From UBA7328 sp002471345 (GTDB lineage Bacteria > Bacteroidota > Bacteroidia > Chitinophagales > Saprospiraceae), in the NCBI GenBank assembly GCA_964011275.1, contig CAXGOB010000010.1, positions 1-64,000 on the forward strand: DNA of 64,000 bases. The letters run 5' to 3'. A model generated the notes under the pieces. The model ran no database searches, was not told where the DNA came from, and was given only the letters and a program-made list of their open reading frames with translations. A program made the position numbers and the translations under genes. Each line of letters opens with the position of its first letter. Position 1 is the first letter of the stretch. Below, one piece after another: positions 1-8,829 of the stretch.

Positions 1-27
1 AACAGTTTAAATTTAATTCATTTTTAA

Positions 28-255
28 ACTGTCTTATTTTTACGCAAGGATACACTAATGATAGAAAATTCTCAGAGTTTCAATGAAGACTTTAATGTAA
101 ATATTATATCTCTAGATGGAATTCTAATGAAGAAATATTCATTTAATGAGAAACTCAGTCGTATAAATACATCTCAGTTTGCTTCAGGGATTTATATTGT
201 TGAAACTAAAAGTGGGGCTCAAACGGATAGAACCAAAATCATGATACAAAACTAA
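28..255 (+). pseudogene. T9SS type A sorting-domain remnant (C-terminal tail only)
   Basis: The reading frame encodes only the last ~70 residues of a type IX secretion C-terminal sorting domain: a strand reading NVNIISLDG, then the hallmark ending FASGIYIVETKSG and KIMIQN. The recognisable domain already begins before the ATG at 58 (codons 46-57 read RKDTL, as in the NP-x-KDTL start of such tails), but a stop at 25-27 closes the frame, so no cargo protein is attached. Such tails normally sit at the end of large secreted proteins and are removed on export. Either the upstream cargo is frameshifted just outside the window or this is a leftover fragment. A strong hairpin follows at 292-321. Confidence 0.6.
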
Positions 256-291
256 TTATTTAGATTCTTATAAGATAGATTGAAATAATGC

Positions 292-325
292 AAGGCCATG
301 ATAATACCATTTCATGGCCTTTATA
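292..325 (+). terminator. Rho-independent terminator-like hairpin
   Basis: Perfect 10-bp inverted repeat AAGGCCATGA (292-301) and TCATGGCCTT (312-321) with a 10-nt loop, followed by TTATATTTT. It lies 37 bases after the stop of the T9SS tail remnant and would end transcription of the upstream cargo gene. Confidence 0.6.
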
Positions 326-866
326 TTTTGATGATTTAAAAGGACTATTTGCAATCTCATTCTCATCCATTTGTAGATTTTAGAGAATAATAGAATTTTA
401 CACTAAATCTTTTATTCCTACATCACCCAAAATGATGCTAATTATCTCAAGAGTAATATAGCATTCTTGATATTCCAAATGTAAAACTCAATTAAACAAA
501 GCTTGAACATCTACTAATCAACTCATTCATAATTATCAATGAAGGTTCTTTTAAAAGGGATATTCTAGGAATTGAAAAGACTCATATTTTCTAAAACAGG
601 AAAATTAGTAGAAATATTTACACTGCTAAATCTTGTTGCAACTAGTTTAGAATAACAAAAGATACTTTTACCAATTGATAATACAAGAGCTATTTGCATT
701 AATACAAATCAGGTACAAATTGTTTGAACAAATGATACTGGCAACATCAAAGATGTCAATGAAGCAAAAACAAAGCACATCATTTAGTTCATCAATATTC
801 TTATTGTATCGAACTCAAAGAGCAAAATAAAAATACAATCATTGATGCAAATAGGATCAAATTTAA
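326..866. other. Gene-free AT-rich stretch, probably decayed coding DNA
   Basis: No ORF, RNA gene or repeat is supported here. Short coding-looking pieces in shifting frames (for example TNDTGNIKDVNE at about 729-764) suggest remains of the secreted protein whose tail is visible at 867-1149, but nothing can be assigned. Confidence 0.35.
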
Positions 867-1149
867 TCTCTATTTAAAGATTTTACACATCAAACTGATG
901 AAGATGACAAGGAGGTAAAAGACTAGGCCCCTGAGGCTATCAATAGAAATAATTTTTCAAAACCAATGACACTGATCATCCTAAAAGATCCAGATATAGA
1001 GTTACATGAATTTCCAAATCCGATATATGTAGAAGATTCCATTATAATAAAACTTAATAATGAAATAAAAAGTAAATGCAGAAATCATAATTCAAGTAAC
1101 TATTGAATTTATTAAATCACTTCGTCAGAAAAAAAAGAGAACATCCTAA
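867..1149 (+). pseudogene. Decayed T9SS cargo C-terminus (in-frame TAG plus frameshift)
   Basis: One frame runs from 867 to 1106 with a single TAG at 924-926. Its end reads like the start of a type A sorting domain: DIELHEFPNP at about 993-1022 (the FPNP signature), then DSIIIKLNNEI. After about 1070 the similarity continues in the next frame (1072-1149) with VNAEIIIQV and KSLRQKK, then a TAA. A nonsense codon and a one-base frameshift in the same short stretch mark a dead gene. No N-terminal part can be recognised upstream. Assignment rests on the FPNP-type tail pattern, not on an alignment. Confidence 0.5.
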
Positions 1150-1284
1150 AATAACTTTCGAATGATCCACATAAATTGAATATATTAACTTGATTAGACA
1201 TATTTAGATAAATGGTAGTCATAACACAATAGCCCTAATTCCACTGTGTGCACCTTAGAGTACATTTCTTCTCCTCACCAGAAA

Positions 1285-1315
1285 CAAAAAAGGGATACTG
1301 AAAATCAGCATCCCT
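1285..1315 (-). terminator. Terminator of the gldKLMN operon
   Basis: Reading the minus strand, GGGATGCTGA (1314-1305) pairs with TCAGTATCCC (1301-1292) with one mismatch and is followed directly by a run of six T. It stands 26 bases beyond the gldN stop codon and fits an intrinsic terminator for the whole minus-strand operon. Confidence 0.8.
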
Positions 1316-1340
1316 ACATTTTATTCTAAATTAGACTTAA

Positions 1341-2246
1341 TCAATAAGTCCAAAGATCGTGTTCAAAGTTAAAAAGTTCATTCTCAATTTTTTGAGATTC
1401 CAATAGAACATCATACTGAGTATCCGCACTGTCCTTATATACATCCTCCAACCTAAGACCTAAACTATTAGATTGCTTATAGATATAACTAGAAAAGAAT
1501 CTAGATTCAAATAAATGATACCAGGACATTGGCCCCACTTCATTATATTCATTCACAACTCGCTTTCTTGATAATAACTCAGTTGCCTTAGGGTAATAAA
1601 CCCAGAATAGAGGCAATGAATATTTCAACTCACCAGTAGTAGCATCTATTTCATCTTTTATAGGTGCTATTCCTAAGATCTGAGATCTTACTCTTGACGA
1701 TTCTTTATCAAAATACCATACCTCCTTGATTCTGTATCTTTTGATGTCCTCAACATCAATTTCACTTTTGGTAATCTTAATTTGTTCTTCATAAGTCTCT
1801 GGATCATATACTACTGCAGTGTCAATCTTATTAATAAGACTAGATAAATCGTCCGCAGAAAGAGGTTCTTTAAAGAACTCATCCCTAAATATTTTTATAT
1901 CTCCATTTTCTGCAAATTCCTTTAGCACTCCAAAAAAAGGCACATCAAGATTTCTCCAGTGCAAATTCATTTTTTCTCTGGTATCCACTATTCTCCAAAT
2001 TCTTTTCTGCCATACTACATCGGACTCACTAACAGGTTCTTTTGCCAAAAAAGCACTTTCATCCATCATTGTACGTTGTACTACATCATCATAATAACCT
2101 TGTAAATCGTCTCCTGGTTTTTCAAAAATGCTTGATTCCGTTGCATCTTTATCTTCCCCTTGAAGGAAAAAATCGTCTTCCTGAGCACTTATATACAATG
2201 AAGAGCCTAGAAAAAGAAATATGAATGATAAAAGGGATATTCTCAT
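1341..2246 (-). CDS. gldN: Gliding motility / T9SS protein GldN
   Basis: GldN (PorN) is a periplasmic component that forms the ring complex with GldK on the periplasmic face of the outer membrane in type IX secretion. The 301-residue product starts with a signal peptide (hydrophobic residues 4-20 ending in SAQ) and carries the family's W-x-K-R-IWR-x-VDTREKMN motif near residues 80-95, plus the conserved YRIKEVW and PLFWVYYP stretches. Length matches the family. It is the last gene of gldK-L-M-N, 18 bases after gldM, and is followed by a terminator. Assignment is firm from motifs and synteny. Confidence 0.95.
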   Translation of the reverse strand: MRISLLSFIFLFLGSSLYISAQEDDFFLQGEDKDATESSIFEKPGDDLQGYYDDVVQRTMMDESAFLAKEPVSESDVVWQKRIWRIVDTREKMNLHWRNLDVPFFGVLKEFAENGDIKIFRDEFFKEPLSADDLSSLINKIDTAVVYDPETYEEQIKITKSEIDVEDIKRYRIKEVWYFDKESSRVRSQILGIAPIKDEIDATTGELKYSLPLFWVYYPKATELLSRKRVVNEYNEVGPMSWYHLFESRFFSSYIYKQSNSLGLRLEDVYKDSADTQYDVLLESQKIENELFNFEHDLWTY

Positions 2247-2264
2247 TTTTATGAAATTGATATC

Positions 2265-3860
2265 TTATTTGATGGAAAATGACATAGTTCCTAAATCTCT
2301 AGCTGCAGGATCTCCTGGGCACTTACACTTTATGTTTTCAAAGAAAAATCGATCACCAGGCTTTGCCTTATTGACAATTCTAGATGTTTCTCCTCTATAT
2401 TTCGCTCCAGGATTTTCAGCCACTTCTGGGTCAGCTCTTCTTGGGACTCTCACTACTCGATAACCCGCAAGAGTACACTTCGCATCAAAATCAAAACCTT
2501 CCAAAACCGCACTTACACCACCTTGGACTTTGAATTCACCAGAAGACATCACACCACCTCTGCTTTTGCTTAATTTGGGCACTGGATCTGGTATTCTTTT
2601 TACTCTAAAGTCTTTCCCTGCACTAAAACCTGGAGCACTCAAATTAACCTGAGCGAAATCCCCAACTTTAGTTGGTCTTGTCACATTCACCATATAAGTT
2701 CCATCACCATTCTTTTTAATACTTCCACCACCAGCACCTCCCATATCCACTTTCACTTGGTTACTTGGGACACCCGCTACAGATACTTCTACAGGATTAT
2801 CTACTCCAATATAGAATACATTCATTTTAGCAGCTGAAATAGTAGCAGATCTTTCACCTACTTCAAATTCATAATCATTAGAAAGAGAAGTTACTTCACC
2901 AGTAGCTGGATTAGTTACTGATGCCTCTACTTTATAGTTCTTTTTACCTACTCCACTAGCTCTTGATGTAAAAGATGCTACACCATCACTATTTACAGTT
3001 AATGGTCTTCCATTCACTTTGATATTAATACCTGTCTTAGAATCTCCTGATGCAGAAGCACTCAAAAATATATCTGTTTTAAATTCTTCACCATTTATTA
3101 CATAAGTCTTTGCAGGTGCAGAGACAATATTAAATTTATCAAAGACTAAATCTTCTACGCCACCAACCTTTTTAGATAAATAGTTTAAAAACTCAGTCTC
3201 AGTGGACTTAATATCATTTTGAAATTTTCTCAATATTGGAAGTACAGCTTGAACTGGCATATGTCCAAAGTTAAATTTACTCCAAGTGTAATGATCATTA
3301 TTAGCAGCCTTAAACTTCCAAGTCTGATCATCTATACTGTTAGGAATATTCTGACTTAGACTTGCACGATCTTCTTCATCCCCAAGTTCAATAATTGAGT
3401 TTCTGAACGCTAATAATTTTCCACGGAGTTCTTCTCCTTTTCCATTATCAACCAAAAGCCTAGTTGTCGCATCAAAATCTTTTTGGCCTCTTAATTTTTT
3501 AATTCCTTGAACCTCTACATAATCACCTTCATCCACAGCACCACTTCTATCTCCAGACTCATCTATTAACTCACTTATAATAGACTCTATGTAATTAAAG
3601 GTTTCTTCAGCCTGAGTTTGAAGAGGTTCAACTAGATCAGCATATTTTGCTAATGATTCCTTCTTTTTAGCTCCGTCAGCAATAGCCTTTGGAAGCTTAC
3701 TATTTGCGTCATCCATGGCTTCATTAGACTTTATAAGTCCATTATCCACAATTTTAAATGCATTAAATACTTCAGCGGAAACATTCAAAGCCAGAAGGGC
3801 TGTCAATACCAAGTACATGATATTAATCATCAATTGCCGCGGTTCCTTTGGAATAGACAT
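2265..3860 (-). CDS. gldM: Gliding motility / T9SS motor protein GldM
   Basis: GldM spans the periplasm and, with GldL, forms the proton-driven rotary motor that powers type IX secretion and gliding. The product of 531 residues has the typical N-terminus SIPKEPRQLMINIMYLVLTA, a single inner-membrane helix at about 9-30 with the conserved NVSAEVFNAF following it, and then a long periplasmic region of helical and immunoglobulin-like domains. The C-terminal part keeps the FDFDA and glycine-rich strands of the D4 domain. It lies 34 bases after gldL and 18 before gldN. Confidence 0.95.
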   Translation of the reverse strand: MSIPKEPRQLMINIMYLVLTALLALNVSAEVFNAFKIVDNGLIKSNEAMDDANSKLPKAIADGAKKKESLAKYADLVEPLQTQAEETFNYIESIISELIDESGDRSGAVDEGDYVEVQGIKKLRGQKDFDATTRLLVDNGKGEELRGKLLAFRNSIIELGDEEDRASLSQNIPNSIDDQTWKFKAANNDHYTWSKFNFGHMPVQAVLPILRKFQNDIKSTETEFLNYLSKKVGGVEDLVFDKFNIVSAPAKTYVINGEEFKTDIFLSASASGDSKTGINIKVNGRPLTVNSDGVASFTSRASGVGKKNYKVEASVTNPATGEVTSLSNDYEFEVGERSATISAAKMNVFYIGVDNPVEVSVAGVPSNQVKVDMGGAGGGSIKKNGDGTYMVNVTRPTKVGDFAQVNLSAPGFSAGKDFRVKRIPDPVPKLSKSRGGVMSSGEFKVQGGVSAVLEGFDFDAKCTLAGYRVVRVPRRADPEVAENPGAKYRGETSRIVNKAKPGDRFFFENIKCKCPGDPAARDLGTMSFSIK

Positions 3861-3894
3861 CTTATTCTATTTATTTTTTATCAAATGAGTTTTA

Positions 3895-4479
3895 CTAAGC
3901 CTTTACTGTGAAAGCGCTCAATACATTTCCGTATACAGAATTCAAAGAAGAAAGATTTCTATTTAATGTAGCCATCTGATCTTTGTACATTCTTGTATCT
4001 TCCACTGTCTCATTTAATGTGCTCATCGCCTCATTAAGATTAGCATAAAAATTACTCGCAGTTTCTAATTGATTTTTAGTCTCAGAGAAGTCAATCTCTT
4101 GAAGAGCTTGTAGAGAACCTAAACTACTCGACATATTCTGCAACTCACCCAGCATTCCACCAAGTTGATTTTCTACTTGTTCTGCATTTAGTGGTCTTGC
4201 TACTTCACCTTCGACAACACCACCTGACATAGGAATCAGGTTAGAATTATGCATATCCAGACCCGGATATAATTTTTCCCAGTAATAGTCTTTTTCTGGA
4301 GGCAATATTCCTAACATGAAGAACAATACAGCCTCAGTGATTAGACCTACAGTGATAAATATGTTTCCAAGTGGGTGACTCGTAATCTTCATTAAAGCTC
4401 CTACCATTACTACGGCAGCACCTACACCAATTACGAAGTTTTTAAAATACTTAAATCCTTTTGAATGAATAAGACTCAT
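3895..4479 (-). CDS. gldL: Gliding motility / T9SS motor protein GldL
   Basis: GldL is the inner-membrane stator-like partner of GldM and supplies the proton channel of the T9SS motor. From the ATG at 4479 the product is 194 residues: MSLIHSKGFKYFKNFVIGVG opens the first membrane helix, and a second helix follows with a glutamate in LITEAVLFFMLG, the buried charged residue expected for proton coupling. A PEKDYYWEKLYPGL motif follows, then a cytoplasmic coiled coil. An ATG at 4551 would add 24 residues and overlap gldK; it is rejected because it precedes the conserved start. Confidence 0.93.
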   Translation of the reverse strand: MSLIHSKGFKYFKNFVIGVGAAVVMVGALMKITSHPLGNIFITVGLITEAVLFFMLGILPPEKDYYWEKLYPGLDMHNSNLIPMSGGVVEGEVARPLNAEQVENQLGGMLGELQNMSSSLGSLQALQEIDFSETKNQLETASNFYANLNEAMSTLNETVEDTRMYKDQMATLNRNLSSLNSVYGNVLSAFTVKA

Positions 4480-4525
4480 AGCGTTGTAATTTTTTAATTG
4501 ATATTTTTTTATAAGAATTGGGCAA

Positions 4526-5767
4526 TTAGAAATCGTTGTAAGATCTGCCAAGGAAAGTCATAGCACATCTAAAGCCAACATATGACTTAGAAGTATCTTG
4601 AAACTCGTAATCTCTAGTACCATTCTGTAGATAATAATATACATCTTTCCATGATCCACCTCTGATAACTTTTCTTTTGTAAGCAGCTGGATCATCATCC
4701 TTTGCATCATATTTGATGTCAGGATTCAAATCATGAACATGTGAATAACTATTAGGAAAATAAGCGGTCTCAGTCCATTCTGACACATTACCCGCCATAT
4801 CTAGCAATCCATAATCATTTGGAAAATAAGAGCCCACTTTAACAGTCTGCATTCCCCCATCAGCGCCATAATCTCCTCTGCCTGGCTTAAAATTAGCTAA
4901 GAGACAACCTTTAGCATTTCTAATGTAATAAGTACCCCAAGGATAGGTTGTCAGATCATGCCCGCCTCTAGCAGCATATTCCCATTCCGTTTCCGTAGGT
5001 AATCTAAAATCTTCAGTTCGCGGAGTACCCTCTTTTCTTTGATTATTCCATAGATCAGTCCTCCAATCACAAAACGCCTTTGCTTGATTCCAACTCACAC
5101 CTACTACTGGGTAATCATCAAATTGAGGCTGCTCGAAGTAATTTCGAGTCATTGGCTCATTATATGTATAAGAGAAGTCTCTGATCCATGTAAACATATC
5201 TGGATATACATTTACAGTTTTTGATTGTATAACTTCACTTCTACGTCCATTGTAGTTACCCTTTGACGCTTTTTTCCAGTCTACCCAATCATAAGTATAA
5301 GTGAGCAGATCAGTGTTCATCTCCCTTTCTCCTGTTAAAGAAACATCGGCAGTATGGTACATTTCATCAAGTATCTCATCTTGCCAATCAATCTTCAGCT
5401 CCCAATCAATTTCTTCATTGCCATAATCATCTTCTATAAAATCACCTAAAATCTCGTGAGCTTTGTATTCTTTTACCCAATCCACAAATTGACGATATTC
5501 GGTATTGGTAATCTCCGTTTCGTCCATAAAAAAGCCCTGGACGGAAACTGTACGAGGTCTTTGAGTGTAAGAAGAAAAAATATCTTGATCTACTTGTCCT
5601 ATATTTAGTGAACCAGTAGGAATGTAGACCATACCCTGAGTAGGGATATCTCCTGGTTTCCATTTTCTTGCCTCTCCGCTTAACTGCCCTCCGCTACTTT
5701 TCCCACAAGAGGAGAAAAAGAATAACGCTGACAAGCCTAGAAAAAGTGAAATAATCGGTACTCTCAT
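4526..5767 (-). CDS. gldK: Gliding motility / T9SS lipoprotein GldK
   Basis: GldK (PorK) is an outer-membrane lipoprotein of the T9SS periplasmic ring and has a formylglycine-generating-enzyme-like fold. From ATG 5767 the protein has a lipoprotein signal ending in FFFSSCGK. The fold motifs are clear: GMVYIPTGS, MDETEITNTEYRQFV, RLPTETEWEYAARGG, LLDMAGNVSEWTE and YVGFRCAM. The C-terminal RGGSW segment lacks the two catalytic cysteines of true FGE, as expected for a structural protein. First gene of the operon; an ATG at 5815 is possible but puts 16 residues before the signal peptide. Confidence 0.95.
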   Translation of the reverse strand: MRVPIISLFLGLSALFFFSSCGKSSGGQLSGEARKWKPGDIPTQGMVYIPTGSLNIGQVDQDIFSSYTQRPRTVSVQGFFMDETEITNTEYRQFVDWVKEYKAHEILGDFIEDDYGNEEIDWELKIDWQDEILDEMYHTADVSLTGEREMNTDLLTYTYDWVDWKKASKGNYNGRRSEVIQSKTVNVYPDMFTWIRDFSYTYNEPMTRNYFEQPQFDDYPVVGVSWNQAKAFCDWRTDLWNNQRKEGTPRTEDFRLPTETEWEYAARGGHDLTTYPWGTYYIRNAKGCLLANFKPGRGDYGADGGMQTVKVGSYFPNDYGLLDMAGNVSEWTETAYFPNSYSHVHDLNPDIKYDAKDDDPAAYKRKVIRGGSWKDVYYYLQNGTRDYEFQDTSKSYVGFRCAMTFLGRSYNDF

Positions 5768-6059
5768 CTTTTCAATGTCTGTAGTAATAATTTTGTTAAT
5801 GCTTATGTACTTCAATCCTAGTCAAAAACCACATCAATAACTTAGAATGGTTTGTGCATATTTCATGTACCAACAAAAAACGAACCATGTTTGTCATTAT
5901 TATGCAAATTCAATTATTAGCACACTAATTTTTATAAAGTTGAAAACGAATGATTAGAACGAAGTGTCAATTGAAATATTCAACATTAACATATTATAAA
6001 TATACTTAATGTGAATCGCGTGACAAAATTTTATTTAAATAGGTTCAATATCGGTTGTA
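5768..6059. other. Intergenic region upstream of gldK
   Basis: AT-rich region of about 330 bases between porP and the T9SS operon, both on the minus strand. It must hold the gldK promoter, but no convincing -7 TAnnTTTG / -33 TTTG pair was found, and no RNA structure or ORF is supported. Confidence 0.4.
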
Positions 6060-6097
6060 ACTAGGGCCGTTCAACCTAACAAGAACAGTGGAAATAC

Positions 6098-7060
6098 CTA
6101 ATATCTAGGGTTATAAATAATCTTTGGTTGACCGAGATTTCCAATTAACTTCTGGAGATTATAATTCAATGTAAATTCATGTGTGCCATCATGATAATGG
6201 CGCAACTCAGATATCCCTAAATCAAATGAATATGACAATCGGTAGTGTTTATTAAACTGAACACCCATAAGTATGATCAAAGCGTCCATACTTGAACCAC
6301 TGTAACCCCTCAGTCCGATTCCTCCAAAGAGGTTGCTATAATTTACTTTTCCAAAAACATCAACTTGAGTTTGAGTAAAATCACTTTTGACATAAATGCT
6401 AGGAGAAAATGTCCATAAATTGCTATATAGTAAGTTGTATTGCGCATATAGGCCAACATTCTGCTTTCTTTGGTAGGAAATCTCTCCAAGCCCGATGCTG
6501 TGACTTGGAAAAGCATCCAAAGACAATCCAATTTCTAATTCATCAGAGATAAAATACCCTCCGATTCCCCATACTGGCCCTGCCCCACTTCTTTCATCAT
6601 TACCTAGAATTGGATCATTGTGTTCAGCAACACTTCCTTCGTAAACTCCTGAAGGTGTAACAAGATTACCTCCATTAATACTAAGCCTATTTAGTCCAAG
6701 TTTAGCCCCAAATGAGACTGCACCAATTGGTAATTCCATCACATAATTGTATGATCCTGTGAATGTTACCATTGAAAAGTCCGTACTAGTTTCGTTCTGT
6801 AGTGAAAAGCCTATGGCCCCCTGTAAGTTATACATAGGTAAATGAGCTGAAAAATTCTGAGCTTTTGGACTTCCATTTAATTGAGACCATTGAGAACGGA
6901 TTCCAGCAAACACACTTAATGAACCTTCTAATCCGCTATATGCAGGATTGAGCGCATATTTATTTTGCATGTATTGTGAATACTGAATTGGTTGCTGTGA
7001 ATAGCCCATTATCCATGACATAAAACCCAAAACTATTATTGCAAGCAATTTCCTTTGCAT
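6098..7060 (-). CDS. PorP/SprF family type IX secretion membrane protein
   Basis: PorP/SprF proteins are outer-membrane beta-barrels that link secreted T9SS substrates, often type B ones, to the secretion machine and the GldKN ring. The product of 320 residues begins with a signal peptide (QRKLLAIIVLGFMSWIMG) and then the highly typical QYSQYMQNKYALNPAYSG, followed by alternating strand sequence and an RLSYSFDLGIS-like C-terminal strand. It lies just upstream of gldKLMN, a common arrangement. An ATG at 7078 would add six residues; 7060 gives the cleaner signal peptide. Many paralogues exist per genome, so no specific name is given. Confidence 0.9.
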   Translation of the reverse strand: MQRKLLAIIVLGFMSWIMGYSQQPIQYSQYMQNKYALNPAYSGLEGSLSVFAGIRSQWSQLNGSPKAQNFSAHLPMYNLQGAIGFSLQNETSTDFSMVTFTGSYNYVMELPIGAVSFGAKLGLNRLSINGGNLVTPSGVYEGSVAEHNDPILGNDERSGAGPVWGIGGYFISDELEIGLSLDAFPSHSIGLGEISYQRKQNVGLYAQYNLLYSNLWTFSPSIYVKSDFTQTQVDVFGKVNYSNLFGGIGLRGYSGSSMDALIILMGVQFNKHYRLSYSFDLGISELRHYHDGTHEFTLNYNLQKLIGNLGQPKIIYNPRY

Positions 7061-7084
7061 AAGATGAAAATAGCCCAAACCTTT

Positions 7085-7849
7085 CTAAAGAACAAACTCT
7101 TGTCCATCGTAAGAAGGAAAAATATCTTTTGGTAGATCTTTTTCCCAGGTTGATGTAGGGCCAAGCAAATGACTGATGTGTGTAAAATACGCTGAATCAG
7201 GGCTTATTTTATTCACAGCCTCAATGGCCTCTTGGATCGAAAAATGAGAATGATGAGGGCGTTCCCTTAACGCATCAATAACAAGGACTTTGAGCCCATT
7301 TAATTGCTCAAATGTTGAATCAGGAATCTGATTAGTGTCAGTCAAATAAGCAAAATCTCCAATTCTAAATCCCAAAATAGGCAGTTGTCCGTGGATAACT
7401 CTAAGCGGTAGAATTTCTATATCTCCAACTTTGATCATTTCTCCATCAAGAATATTATTCACCACAAATGTTGGTGCTCCAGGGTATGGTTGTGGAATGA
7501 AAGCATATTCAAATCTTTTCTGAATATCCTTGATAACTCTGCTTTCCGCATGAATCTTTATGCCATTTTTATTTCTAAATAACAGAGGTCTAAGATCATC
7601 AAGACCAATAATATGATCATTATGCTCATGCGTAAGAAAAACCGCATCCAATTTATTCACTTTTGCTTTTAACATCTGATTTCTAAAATCAGGTCCAACA
7701 TCTACTACAATCTGAGTCTCAGCTGATTGAACAAGGACGCTACATCTACTACGTACATCTCTAGAATCAACTGAAGTACAAGCATCACAATTGCAACCAA
7801 TTACAGGTACACCTTGTGACGTGCCAGTACCTAATAATGTAATCTTCAA
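7085..7849 (-). CDS. MBL-fold metallohydrolase (PhnP-like)
   Basis: A metallo-beta-lactamase-fold phosphodiesterase related to PhnP and lipoate-associated MBL hydrolases. The N-terminus LLGTGTSQGVPVIGCNCDAC carries the family's glycine-rich strand and a CNCDAC cysteine pair that in PhnP holds a structural zinc. The metal-binding motif FLTHEHNDHIIG is intact near residues 72-83, further ligands are DTNQ near 171 and HSHFS near 203. Length of 254 residues is normal. It precedes the porP-type gene by 24 bases or fewer and may share its transcript. Exact substrate cannot be told. Confidence 0.88.
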   Translation of the reverse strand: MKITLLGTGTSQGVPVIGCNCDACTSVDSRDVRSRCSVLVQSAETQIVVDVGPDFRNQMLKAKVNKLDAVFLTHEHNDHIIGLDDLRPLLFRNKNGIKIHAESRVIKDIQKRFEYAFIPQPYPGAPTFVVNNILDGEMIKVGDIEILPLRVIHGQLPILGFRIGDFAYLTDTNQIPDSTFEQLNGLKVLVIDALRERPHHSHFSIQEAIEAVNKISPDSAYFTHISHLLGPTSTWEKDLPKDIFPSYDGQEFVL

Positions 7850-7949
7850 ATTGTTAGCGATAAAAGTGAAAAGCTAAAATAAGAACTTCTGAATTGAAGC
7901 CTCAAATGAAATATTCTCAAGAATTGTAAGAGCCAATTGAAAAGAAGGG

Positions 7950-8174
7950 TCACAAACTAAATTCTGGTTGTGTTTTAGCCGCAATCTGTGCGAGGATCAA
8001 GTTCAAGCTTTCAATTCTAGCTTTTAGGTCGAAAAATTTGTTTATCACAACTACTTTTCTGTTTTCAAGTATGCAATAGCCCGATTGAAAATGTCCTTTT
8101 TCATATCGCACAGTGTACTGATGCCTCTCGATTTGTTCGACTATTTTTTGTAGGTTGTTCCTTGTTGCTTTCAT
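7950..8174 (-). CDS. Small conserved Bacteroidota protein
   Basis: A 74-residue protein, basic at the N-terminus (MKATRNNLQKIVEQIERHQY) with a short beta region GYCILENRKVVVINKFFD and a C-terminal helix. The pattern resembles small conserved proteins commonly found near housekeeping genes in Bacteroidota; function unknown. No signal peptide or membrane helix. It is transcribed divergently from the beta-barrel gene at 8210, only 35 bases away, and heads toward the MBL hydrolase 100 bases downstream. Confidence 0.7.
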   Translation of the reverse strand: MKATRNNLQKIVEQIERHQYTVRYEKGHFQSGYCILENRKVVVINKFFDLKARIESLNLILAQIAAKTQPEFSL

Positions 8175-8209
8175 AACTTATAAGGCAAATATATAATTTA
8201 TCTATATAT

Positions 8210-8818
8210 ATGAAATTTTGTAAATTATTTTTTCTTCTAATATTATACATATCATTAGTTGATAATAGTTTTGCTCAAGGGTTTGAAGCAAAAATATTTG
8301 GAGGAATTAACAGTTCTCAATTGCAAGGCGATAATTTGAGTGGGTTCGATAAAATCGGATTGCATACCGGACTTGGGGTTGAATATGGATTTTTAAAAAA
8401 CTCTATTGGATTAGAACTTATTTTCAACCAAAAAGGTAGTGCAAGTAAAAATGATGGTAACAATCTTCCCCAAAGAGTAAGTACAACCCTGAATTACCTT
8501 CAAATACCAGTTCTATATAGCATCAACTCTTGGTATAATGAAACTAATAATTTCTACCATATTGGAATTCATGCAGGGCCATATTTCTCCACCCTATTTA
8601 GCACAAATAGCAGCGATCCTGGATTAGAAAGATTTACTGATAATTTTAGAAAAACTGATTTTGGAGCCGTTTTCGGTTTTCAATACAGAATATCTCATAA
8701 CATTTCTTCCATTTTAAGATATGATCAATCTTTTCTTAAAATCTATAACAATCCATCAAACAGGGTTTCTGGAATATTGAGCTATTTAGTCACCTTACGT
8801 CTTGAATACTATTTTTAA
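8210..8818 (+). CDS. Outer-membrane beta-barrel protein (PorT-like)
   Basis: A 202-residue exported protein: signal peptide with hydrophobic residues 5-20 ending DNSFAQ, then GFEAKIFGGINSSQLQGDNL and regularly alternating hydrophobic residues ending in an aromatic strand TLRLEYYF. This is the usual look of the outer-membrane beta-barrel domain family that includes PorT. No specific role can be given. The Ppx/GppA gene starts 11 bases downstream, so they are likely cotranscribed. Confidence 0.8.
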   Translation: MKFCKLFFLLILYISLVDNSFAQGFEAKIFGGINSSQLQGDNLSGFDKIGLHTGLGVEYGFLKNSIGLELIFNQKGSASKNDGNNLPQRVSTTLNYLQIPVLYSINSWYNETNNFYHIGIHAGPYFSTLFSTNSSDPGLERFTDNFRKTDFGAVFGFQYRISHNISSILRYDQSFLKIYNNPSNRVSGILSYLVTLRLEYYF

Positions 8819-8829
8819 GGTTTAGGCTA

